64,000 nt of DNA. Source: Pristionchus mayeri. Lineage: Eukaryota; Nematoda; Chromadorea; Rhabditida; Neodiplogasteridae. Location of the stretch: positions 26,134,365 to 26,198,364 of the forward strand of contig BTRK01000006.1 in the NCBI GenBank assembly GCA_036245805.1. Reading direction: 5' to 3'. Of this stretch, positions 54,898 through 64,000 are shown piece by piece. The notes under the pieces were generated by a model that worked only from the letters and a program-made list of their open reading frames with translations, was not told where the DNA came from and did no database searches. How positions within the stretch are numbered: the first letter of the stretch is position 1; the number at the start of each line of letters is the position of its first letter. Made by a program: the position numbers and the translations under genes.

Positions 54898-56311
54898 CCC
54901 TTCCCTATGGAAATCATCCATAGTAGTCCCAATACCTAAAACCTCCTCCCCTTCGTCGGTCTCTGACTATCGCCCAATTTGTCTCACTCCCATTCCTTCC
55001 AAAATTATGGAACGGATTCTGAAGCCGAAAATTATTCGCTGGTGTAACATCCATAAAATTATCCCTCCTGAACAGCATGGTTTCCTCAGTAAGCATTCTA
55101 CCGTTACCCAGTTATTGGACTGTACTCAGAATTGGCGTGACTCCATTGATCGTGACTATTGTATTGATGTAGCATACATTGATCTTGCTAAGGCTTTTGA
55201 TAAGGTCTCCCATCCCAAGTTACTTTACAAATTGCAACTGATAGGAATTCGTGGATGTTTGCTAAAGTGGATTACAGGCTATCTCTCCGATAGAGTCTTC
55301 AGAGTGCGTATTGGAAGCTCACTCTCTTCTGAGAGACGAGTCATCTCAGGGGTGCCACAGGGCACTGTTCTCGGTCCTCTCCTCTTTTTGCTCTATACTT
55401 TCGATCTCCCTCTAGTTTTCTCTCCTTATCCTAAACTCACTTGTCGGCTCTTTGCTGATGATATCAAACTCTTCACTACTTTCGACCCCCTCTCTCCTTC
55501 TGATTCCCTCTCCCAACTCCAATCTGGTATTATTAGCTTCATAGACTACTGCATAATATGGCAGATAGAAGTTGCAGAAAAGAAATGCAACATACTACAT
55601 CTAGGCAAAAATAATCCCCGCACCACTTACTCACTATCTTCCTGCAACCTTATAGCCTCTCAATCTATCCGCGATCTAGGTGTTCATATCGATCCTCTTT
55701 TGAATTTTGACTCTCATATTCAAATTGTTTGTCATAAGGCCTCATCATTGGTCTATCTCCTCTTTCGTAGCATAGCTTGTACTATTACTGCCCCTTACAT
55801 AACTGCTTTCAAGTCGTTTATTCTCCCAGTATTAGAATATGCTTCCCCAGTTTGGTCTCCATCATCATCCGGTAGAATCCGCAAACTAGAGAAAGTACAG
55901 CATCTGTTCAGTAGACTTTTGTTCTATCGCTGTTCTCGAGTAGATTCACGTACATCTATTCCTTCCTATTCTGATAGACTAGCCTTTTACTCGCTACATT
56001 CTCTTTATTCTCGCCGCATTGTCATAGATATTATTTTAGCTCTCAAAATTTTCGCAAATCTTGTTGAATTACCTATTAGTAATTTCTACACGTATAGGGC
56101 AATTAGTAGACGCCATAGTGCATTTGTTCTTCATATTCCCTCCTTCCGAAAGGAAAATTTAAGAGCCTCTTTCGCCCACAGAACATCCCGACTTCTCAAT
56201 AAATTACACCTGATATGTGACCCCCTTTTATCTGTCGACACTGTTAAGCTCCATTTGTTAAATTCCCCTAATCTACTACATACCCTTGCTATTGAAATTA
56301 GAAATCTTTAG
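54898..56311 (+). pseudogene. Intact-frame reverse transcriptase fragment of nested LINE
   Basis: An open frame of about 470 codons to TAG at 56309-56311, entered from the host RTE sequence. Motifs in order: SLWKSSIVVPIPKTSS, SDYRPICLTPIPSKIMERI, QHGFLSKHSTVTQLLD, VAYIDLAKAFDKVSHPK, ISGVPQGTVLGPLLFLLY, FADDIKLF (catalytic Asp pair), then LHLGKN and KVQHLFSRLLFYRCS. It lacks the endonuclease and N terminus. The absence of stops suggests a recent insertion. Confidence 0.9.
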
Positions 56312-56633
56312 CTCTCTTTCCCCTCCCTCCACCCCTTTCATCTTCTCTTCCGCCATTCCGACACTTTCCGATCTCAAGTCAACCAAGACTCCAATAATAT
56401 ATATATTGGATAGCGGCCACTCTCCCGCTCTCGAGGCCCCCTCCCCTCGAATATCTCTCTCGCGCGACTCAAATCGGAAGTGATCGTCTCCTGCCCCCCC
56501 CCCCCCCCCCACACACCTCTCCCCCATACGTTTCTTTTCTTCTCTTCTCTTATCTCGCTCTCCCCTCTCATTCTCGCACATTTCTGTACCTGATGAAGCA
56601 CCTGCGTGGTGTACGATAAATAAATAAAATAAT
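54898..56633 (+). mobile_element. 5'-truncated CR1/jockey-like LINE nested in RTE
   Basis: It begins CCTTCCCTATGGAAATC within RT domain 0-1 and ends with an AAATAAATAAAATAAT tail. The 3' UTR (56312-56620) is CT-rich with a C17 tract at about 56498. It supplied homologous blocks found scrambled at 43583-43817. Confidence 0.85.
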
Positions 56634-56818
56634 CTCCTCCGTCGCATCTACGAATCCTCCTCAACCCTCATCAAAGTCAACGAGGATCTGGTCCCTGTGA
56701 GAGTGAAATGAGGTGTTCGACAAGGAGACACTCTGTCCCCACGACTCCGTCTCCGTCTAGCAATGGATGGCATTGACTGCGAAGAAGCGGACTCCGGATT
56801 GACGGACGACTCTGCCAT

Positions 56819-57514
56819 TTGGAGTACGCCGGTGATGTCGCACTCATTGCCAGGACCCGTCCGGAGATGGAGTTGATGCTAAGGAAGCTGATTGAGGCAT
56901 GTGCTCGAGTCGGACTAGAGGTCAACGCGTCCAAGACCGTCCTCCTCACATCATGCAGCACCACCCGAGCACCCATCTCTATCAATAATCAAGTGTTCTG
57001 CTTCGCTGAATCCGCCACCTATCTCGGAGGAAAGATATCTCTTCCCCTTGACCCCTTTGCTGAATTAGAACACCGCATTCGCCTGGGATGGGATGCGTGG
57101 AGCAAGCTATCTCAGCTGCTTGCCTCCAGGATTCTCGCAATGAAGACAAAAAGAAGGATCTTCGACAGTTGCATCAGGTCTACCGTCCTCTACGGGTGTG
57201 AGACGTGGGCACTACGGTCAAGTGACAAAGAGCGACTTGATGTTACAATGAGAAAGATGGAGCGCCGAATGGTCGGAATAACACTCAAGGATCGAATGAG
57301 AAATGATAGACTACGCGAGATCACCCGAGTGCGCGACTGGAATAAGGAGGCCCTAAGCTGCAAATCAAAATGGGCGCCGAAGTTACGGGAGAAGCACTTC
57401 AACCACGGGTCGCGTGCGACCACTGCGTGGACGCCCGACAATCGTGCGCGCCCTCAAGGCCACCCCAAGACGGGGGTGCTGAGGCGTCAAATGGGAAGAA
57501 AAAATGAATCATGA
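56819..57514 (+). pseudogene. RTE-type RT C-terminal fragment
   Basis: 231 codons: EYAGDVALIARTRPEMELML (the YADD box is degenerate, Y-A-G-D), ATYLGGKIS, STVLYGCETWALRSSDKERL, MRKMERRMVGITLKDRMRND and REITRVRDWNKEALSCKSKW, the order found in RTE/BovB-like polyproteins. The frame has no initiation context and belongs to the 3' half of the split element. Confidence 0.8.
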
Positions 57515-57820
57515 AAAATAGGCATACATTTTTTTTCTTTCCGCCGTTCCGGCCAGTTCCGCCGCGCGCTATGAAGGAAGATATACGGATTAATATAACG
57601 TATAAATTGTGATAAATATATTTTCCTTGCTGATTGATCATTTTCCATCATGACGGGTAAGAGATAACCTACTATCTAGTATTCTCAGTTGTAAACTAAT
57701 TGTATCATCAGCTGCGATCATTTTCGAAGGGGATAAAAAATAAAAGTTGGTGCTGAATGATAATACATTTAAAATTTGTAAAGAAAAAAAATGAAACAAA
57801 AATTTAACGAGGCGTCAATG

Positions 57821-58274
57821 AAAACCGGAAAATACGGGGAGAGCCGGGAAAAGGAAAATTTTGCATTCTGTCATACTTGTAACTTTTCCATAACATTAAA
57901 ATATTCGATTTGCAAAAAATTAATAAAATTTAAATATTTTTCAACTTCATTCATCCTGATCCATCCCTGGGAGTCGGGAAATGCTTTTGGTTTCATTGGA
58001 AAACTCGTCATATAAGCTCCGGAGGGGGTTGCTTTTCTGATGACTCTGGAAATGTCTGAAAAGCAACCCCCTCCGGAGCTTATATGACGAGTTTTCCAAT
58101 GAAACCAAAAGCATTTCCCGACTCTCAGGGATGGATCAGGATGACCGAAGTTGAAAAATATTTAAAGTTGATTAATTTTTTGCACATCGAATATTTTAAT
58201 GTTATGGAAAAGTTACAAGTATGACAGAATGCAAAATTTCCCCTTTCCCGGCTCTCCCCGTATTTTCCGGTTTT
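57821..58274. repeat. Near-perfect 454-bp palindrome
   Basis: Arms of about 210 bp (AAACCGGAAAATACGGGGAG ... CTCCGGAGGGGGTTGCTTTT) with only scattered mismatches and a loop of about 25 bp (58040-58065). It is one of the youngest-looking foldbacks here. Confidence 0.85.
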
Positions 58275-59235
58275 CTAGCGGTACCCATGGAATACTGAAG
58301 CGCAAAGCTTAGAAATGGATTATGGGAACACAGCAGTAATTCAGAATTTTTCCTTCTTGATGTGGGGTGGCGATTCCCAGAACTGGCGTGGGGGAGGGGG
58401 TCGGAGGCCAAAACCGGGGGGAGGGGGGGGGGGGGGGGGTTTACCTCTGGAGGGAGGCAATGGTGCCCACCTATGATGCAGTTCGAGCTAGCTCTCATGT
58501 ATGAAAATTTCAAGCAGTTTCATAAATCGATTGCGGAGGTATGAGCAGTAGTTTATGTGCAGATTACATGCAGCCTGGATTTGCGTATCTGGTATAAAAA
58601 TATGAAATAAATAATTGATGATAGGCCGGCATTTTTTGTCACTCAAATAGTATAATGCAAAAAAAGTGATTTTTAAATTTGTTATTTCTTCTTCTAACTC
58701 TTCCAGTCTTCCAGTCATATACCCGGAATCGGATTCAAAGCCTTCGATTACCCCAAGAATTGATGAAATCTCAATCCTTTTTTTTCCTTTTTTTGAGATT
58801 GTATCAATTCTAATTGTATCACGATATGGACTTTTGGTCCTGATTCTCTCTTGAAAATTGTGGTACTCAGAATTGCACTCCGGTCTCCTTCTTCCTTCTC
58901 TTCTCCTTCGGAATTTTTCTCCTCTACTTCGATGGAAATTCTTGAATACGCACTCTCATTCTTCGAGTATACTTACACAGGTATTTTAGAGAGACTGTCT
59001 GAGTCAATGAAAGTATCAAAGCGCTTCGCTGGGACTTTTATTCAATACTGTGCCCACAACACTGTTTTTTTCGGCCAATATTAAATGACATCAGAAAGAG
59101 TATTCAAGCACCCAGCAAGATTGGAGAACCCTATGAATATCAGGATAAGACAAAAAGGCGCAGTAATCAAAAAAAGAAAAATTGTCATTTTCGTAGAAGC
59201 GTACCAAGCATAGTTGCCCACGCCGGTGGCGACCC
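58275..59235. other. Spacer with family B fragments and a G-tract
   Basis: Contains a G13 tract at about 58426, a fragment matching family B termini (ATTACATGCAGCCTGG at 58563) and another of its inner part (GGAATCGGATTCAAAGCC, CCTGATTCTCTC, 58725-58855). The frame 58851-59084 has a protein-like look (MEILEYALSFFEYTYTG, ERLSESMKVSK) with a possible relation to the string at 21755-21785 (ERLFESVNI), but no gene could be assembled. Confidence 0.35.
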
Positions 59236-59950
59236 CCATGAACCCCTATTCATGCTGGGGCGCTTCCCCCCTCGATATGAGGGGGGAAGCGCCCCAGCAT
59301 GTATAGGGGGTCATGGTCAAAAATCGATTGGGAGGTCAATAGTAGGTCAAGACTAGGTACCGTACCCAATCGATAGTACAGTACCCCCAGATACCGTATA
59401 CCATTACAGTAACCCACGATTATCGCAAACTAACTTTATTTTTAAAAAGTCCTGGTACCGTGCCCAATCGATTCTACAGTACCCAACTGACTACCGTAAC
59501 CCAGTTCCTTGGGTCAAACATTTTTCTAAAAATCCTAAATCGAGCAAAATAATATTTTAACTTATAATTCCGTATATCTAATTACTGTAGAATAATTATG
59601 TAATCGATATGGGATTTTTAGAAAAATGTTTGACATTTTTAGAAAAATGTTTGACCCAAGGAACCGGAACTGACCCAAGGAACTGGGTTACGGTAGTCAG
59701 TTGGGTACTGTAGAATCGATTGGGCACGGTACCAGGGCTTTTTAAAAATAAAGTTAGTTTGCGATAATCGAGGGTTACGGTATTGGTATACGGTATCTGG
59801 GGATACTGTACTATCGATTGGGTACGGTACCTAGTCTTGACCTACCATTGACCTAACAATCGATTTTTGACCATGACCCCCTATACATGCTGGGGCGCTT
59901 CCCCCCTCATATCGAGGGGGAAGCGCCCCAGCATGAATAGGGGTTCATGG
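59236..59950. repeat. Foldback element (TACNGTA family), copy 4
   Basis: Both ends are themselves hairpins: ATGCTGGGGCGCTTCCCCCC mirrored by GGGGGGAAGCGCCCCAGCAT at 59250-59300 and again at 59886-59935. Internal arms hold CCAATCGATAGTACAGTA, CAGATACCGTATACC and CAGTTCCTTGGGTCAAAC with mirrors, centred near 59600. Confidence 0.8.
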
Positions 59951-60300
59951 TCTGAAAATACCTCGCCGCCAGTGTTGGGCAACTATGGTACCAAGCCCCG
60001 CCTCTTCCACCCCTTTCTCAATACTAAATTACATAAGATTAGGCTGAGACCGCTTAGACCCCTTTGGCTTATTTTATTGGGGATCTGCGTACATTAGTTA
60101 TTGTTCGGCTTGGATTTTGGCTAGTTTTAAGTTTTTTTTCCTTAAAAGGATTGGTACTCGGCCACGCATCTAAAGGGGAGGGACCAAGGGGCGGGTTTTG
60201 GTAGGCTTCTAGGAACGTCTCTTTTTGGATTCCGGGAAAATTTAGTCACAATTTTTGGAACGCTGTAATATAATATATTTGTACATGAGTAAACTTTTAG
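59951..60300. other. Spacer without recognisable gene
   Basis: Nothing recognised. Confidence 0.3.
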
Positions 60301-62108
60301 CGTTAGCCTTTTTTCCAAGAACCGGCTTTTAGGCATTTTCCGGTTCCGCACCCGGCCTTGCCGTATATCAGCTCCCAGATGTGCTACAATGATGGCATTG
60401 AGCTCAAAATGTGCGGAAAATTATTTCAAACAACTTTTATGTTCAAATGAAGTAGATCTGACGTGGTCTACGTGGTGAAAAAAATAAAAAAGTAGAGGAA
60501 AAAGTTCAAAAATTAATCTACTTGATCCGTAACCCCCCTGTTGCCCATATTTTTAATGCATATTTGAAATCTGCAATATCATATAGTCTATAAAAATTTG
60601 TTTCGATAGCTGCAGGGGTTGTGTAAGTTTTTATAAGGCTTCGAAATGACGAAATACAGAACTTTGTGATAATTCGGATCAAACATATTCATATTTAAAG
60701 CGAAATCAGACATTTTTTTTCTAGACATTTTCCAATATGAAGGAGTGCGATAACGCTGAAAAACGCCAAGTTTCACTCATTTCTAAATATTCGATTTCAC
60801 GGTCTCTAAAATCTCAACTTTGCGTGTTGCTAACTTAAAATCTTCGAATGAAATTTTCAATTTTCGTACAAAATCGTAGAGTATGTACCGCCTTGAGTTA
60901 GAAAAGTGTCACATTGGTTCCCCAATAACAGTAGTGGCAGAGTGCCTGAAAACGCTGTTTTGAGATTATAAAAATATAATTATTCAGAAAAAAAGTCATC
61001 TTTGAGCAAAATATTGGGTAATGTATGGTGTTTAAGAACGCTCGCATATAGGGTGATCAGAAAATGCATGAAAACTTTTATATTTTGATGATCTAAAAAA
61101 TCAAAATTTTCACCATTGAGAAAATCGAAATTTGTGAGAAAAAAAAGCATTAATACTGTGAGAACAGAATGCGTAGTCCGTGGTGTGGTGGGCGAGAGCT
61201 ATCACATTTTGTTGTATTACTCGCGGAACTTTTTTTCTCCCGCGTTCCGCGAGTAATACAACAAAATGTGACAACTCTCGCACACCACGCCACGGACTAC
61301 GCATTCTGTTCTCACAGCAACTCTAATGAATTCCAATCGACAGATTTTGACAGAGAACACATTACTCAATAAAAATCAGCTCAATTTTAGCCGAAAGGAT
61401 TCCACAGTGAAATATATTTCGTAGAAACTTTCAAAACAGAAACTTTCAAAACAGCGTTTTCAGGCACTAATATCTCTGCCACTACTGTTATTGGGGAGCC
61501 AATGTTGCACCTTTCTAACTCATTTTGGTACATACTGTAAGATTTGGTACGAAAATTTAAAATTTTATACGAAGATTTACAACACGCAAAGTTGAGATTT
61601 TAGAGACCGTGAAATCGAATATTTAGAAATGAGTGAAACTTGGCGTTTTTCAGCGTTATCACACTCCTTTGTATTGGAATAGTCGGAAAATGTCCAAAAT
61701 TCGTCTGATTTCGCTTTAAATATAAACAGGTATGATCCGAATTATCACAAATTTCGTCATTTCAAAGTCTTATAAAACCTTACACAACCCTTGCAGCTAT
61801 CGAATCAATTTTTTTATAGACTATATCGATATTGCAGATTTCTAATATGCAATTAAAAAAACTGTGTAACAGGGGGGTTACGGATCCAGTAGATTAATTT
61901 TTGAACTTTTTCCTCTACTTTTTTATTTTTTTCACCACGTAGACCACGTCAGATCTACTTCATTTGAACATAAAAGTTGTTTGAAATAATTTTCCGCACA
62001 TTTTGAGCTCAATGCCATCATTGTAGCACGTCTGGGAGATGATATACGGCAGGGCCGGGTGCGGAACCGGAAAATGCCTAAAAGCCGGTTCTGAAAAAAC
62101 GGCCAACG
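60301..62108. repeat. 1.8-kb foldback palindrome with central MITE
   Basis: The left arm 60301 to about 61150 is mirrored at about 61320-62108 (CCGGCTTTTAGGCATTTTCC, GCTACAATGATGGCATTGAG, ACCACGTAGACCACGTCAGA). A CTGTGAGAA MITE sits in the centre. Confidence 0.85.
61156..61317. mobile_element. CTGTGAGAA MITE, 162 bp
   Basis: An almost perfect palindrome from CTGTGAGAACAGAATGCGTA to its mirror, with core CGCGGAACTTTTTTTCTCCC. TA precedes it and CA (mutated TA) follows. Same family as 31624-33081 and 63309-63482. Confidence 0.8.
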
Positions 62109-62300
62109 TACAAAGTTTTCTCGTCCCAAATATACTCGTAGCATAAATATCTCTTGGATGTTGATCAAACTTTCGGCTCCTAGTTCCTCGTGGTCATGCA
62201 TTCTCTCAGAATACGCGTGATAAATCTTGAATTTTCCGGATATCCAAAAGGTGTGATGTAATTCGAACATATGCATATATTGGCCAAGTAACCCCCTACT

Positions 62301-63935
62301 ACAGTATCGGACAAAAGTATGGACGCAAAATTCAAATCCTCATAACTTTCGTCTGCGATGAGATTTCGATTCACTCTTTGGAGTGATCGATATGTTAATC
62401 ACACGAGAATATAGCATCATTGCACATGCTAATATACATACCGTGAGCTAGATACCGGATCCGATCTTCGATGACGGTTTCCAAAATTCGGAATGTAGGG
62501 TCTATCCTTTATTTCCGAACCGTCCTACTTCCTGCGGTGAAAGTACATCCTCTGTTGTGTAGAATTCATAACTAAACTCGCATTTCGCAATCTCTGGCAA
62601 AATCGATTTTGGAACACCGATTTTTTGGAATTAAATTATCATAACTTTGGTCTCTGATGACCTACAGCCCAAAAATTTGGAAAGTAAGGTACAGTAATAA
62701 TGAGTAAGTATTGTGCAAAATTGGAGCAAGATTGGCCGTTTCATTCAAAATTTCGAAAAAAATTTATCATAATTTTCGACGATGGGCCCGTTTTGCGATA
62801 CTTGTTTTTAAAAATCTGATATTATTCCAATTTGTAGGAAAACTATCTATGATAGACTATGTTAAGTTGCAGAGTAAGAACTGTTCATTCACGGATTTTA
62901 CAGATGATTAACTTAGATGATTCGGGAGGCTTTAAACGGTTAAATCTGGAATAAGTCGAAATATTTTCATAGTTATGGGGAGAATCCAAACTCGAATCGT
63001 TCAGATATTATCATAATAGTTAATATCTCGGTCATTCAACTCTTTTAGCAAATTTTGGTATGAATTGGAATGGTGTGATTACTGACTCATCTCACATTTT
63101 ATCGCTTAAAGCCTTCCGAATCATCTCAATCAATCATCTGTAAAATCCTTAAATGGAAAGTTTTGACTCTGCAACTTCACACAGTCTATCGTAGATAGTT
63201 TTCCTACAAATTGGCTGAATATCAGATTTTTAACAAAAAGTATCGCAAAACATCGACGAAAATTACGAAAACATCGACGAAAATTACGAAAATTTTTCGA
63301 CATTGTTACTGTGAGAATTGAATACGTAGCAACGTGGTGTACATGATAAACTTCTTAAAGTACTACAATATTCGCGGAACGGGAAAATATTCGCGGCTAA
63401 ATATTTTCCTGTTCCGCGAATATTGTAGTACTTTAAGAAGTTTACCATGTACACCACGTTGCTACGCATTCTATTCTCACAGTAATGAAGCGGCCAATCT
63501 TGCTCCTATTTGGCATAATACTTACTCATCAATACTGTACCTTACCTGCCAAATTTTGGGACTGTAGCTCATCAGAGACCAAAGTTATGATCATTTAATT
63601 CCAAAAAATCGGTGTTCCAAAATCGATTTTCCCAGAGATTGCGAAATGCGATCAATGAGTTTAGCGATGAATTCTACATAACAGAGGATGTACTTTCACC
63701 ACAGGAAGTAGGACGGTTCGGAAATAAAGGATAGACCCTACAGTCCGATTTTTGGAAACCGTCATCGAAGATCGGATCCGGTATCTAGCTCACGGTATGT
63801 ATATTAGCATGTGCAATGATGCTATATTCTCGTGTGATTGACATATCGATCACTCCAAAGAGTGAATCGAAATCTCATCGCAGACGAAAGTTATGAGGAT
63901 TTGAATTTTGCGTCCATACTTTTGTCCGATACTGT
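62301..63935. repeat. 1.6-kb foldback palindrome
   Basis: Ends ACAGTATCGGACAAAAGTAT and mirror. Arms share CACTCTTTGGAGTGATCGAT, ATACCGGATCCGATCTTCG and CCGTCCTACTTCCTG. The centre is near 63000-63090; the right arm is split by a MITE. It lies about 190 bp from the previous palindrome. Confidence 0.85.
63309..63482. mobile_element. CTGTGAGAA MITE, 174 bp, diverged core
   Basis: TIRs CTGTGAGAATTGAATACGTA / mirror, flanked by TA (63307-63308, 63483-63484). The inner part differs from the other two copies (GTACATGATAAACTTCTTAA) but keeps CGCGGAAC in the core. Inserted in the right arm of the 62301-63935 palindrome. Confidence 0.8.
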
Positions 63936-64000
63936 ATATGCTATCGAGCTAGCTTGAGATCGAGGACGAAAAGAATTTTAGGCGTGCTCAAACATCACGG

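Larger units (their letters stand above)
54605..57520 (+). mobile_element. RTE-type LINE split by a nested LINE
   Basis: The left half (54605-54896) encodes RT domain 2 of an RTE/BovB-like element (FRKGHSTIDNLHTI, YLGFVDFTKAFE, then WNAVWQALWKSG). The right half resumes at about 56636 with LRRIYESSSTLIKVNEDL, RQGDT and, after frame changes, the catalytic-box region (YAGDVALIARTRPEM, with G in place of the second Asp partner) and VLYGCETWAL. The reading joins where the nested element was inserted. Several frameshifts and a 5' truncation make it inactive. Confidence 0.8.

Noticed and set aside
56276..56664. Minus-strand frames in the 3' UTR of the nested LINE
   Set aside because: CT-rich UTR read in antisense; Arg/Glu/Gly-biased composition.

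Overview
This is a transposon-saturated window from an invertebrate eukaryote, most probably a nematode. I infer this from tiny introns (36-67 nt) with GTAAGT/GTATGT donors and short pyrimidine-AG acceptors, one coding start placed directly after a TTTCAG acceptor (like a spliced-leader site), a U6 snRNA with a nematode-like 5' hairpin, and many poly-G/poly-C tracts. Nothing bacterial, plasmid or viral is visible. Host genes are sparse and their introns are filled with mobile DNA.

Host genes. On the minus strand at 2.2-6.1 kb lie a 603-codon Arg/Glu-rich protein with an N-terminal CCHC-like knuckle, a short acidic first exon, and an unrecognised 139-codon exon. The best gene is on the plus strand at 21424-31320: eight phase-compatible exons of an RNA exonuclease of the REXO1/REXO5 (DEDDh) type. 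It loses its C-terminal catalytic part where a foldback element begins. Two small minus-strand exon pairs (15.65-15.83 and 18.92-19.20 kb) and a Cys-rich gene (exons at 36.27 and 48.55-49.1 kb, apparently split by a 12-kb intron) are unrecognised.

Mobile DNA. The dominant theme is the palindromic foldback element. At least a dozen inverted repeats of 0.45-4.5 kb occur: 6.4-8.1, 8.5-9.0, 9.8-13.0, 17.7-18.9, 22.9-23.9, 26.1-27.9, 28.5-30.8, 31.4-33.3, 33.4-38.0, 51.1-53.0, 53.8-54.6, 57.8-58.3, 59.2-59.95, 60.3-62.1 and 62.3-63.9 kb. Some belong to families: one studded with TACNGTA heptamers, one carrying tRNA-like A/B-box modules in its arms, and one with a protein-coding loop. Elements are nested: mariner inside a foldback arm, LINE inside MITE inside foldback, and LINE inside an RTE element. 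Other classes are TA-flanked MITEs starting CTGTGAGAA, a TTAA-flanked piggyBac-like MITE, a family with 9-bp target duplications built of tandem hairpin units, and a family with 11-12-bp target duplications and AGGGGGCACC ends.

LINE block, 41.9-48.4 kb. Two CR1/jockey-like elements lie head to head. The plus-strand copy is nearly full length and starts directly at the 3' end of a U6 snRNA sequence, itself preceded by a tRNA-like sequence. From 39.4 to 41.7 kb the DNA is CT-rich satellite and tandem repeats.

All gene models were built by eye from splice motifs and reading-frame phase; none is supported by alignment or transcript data.
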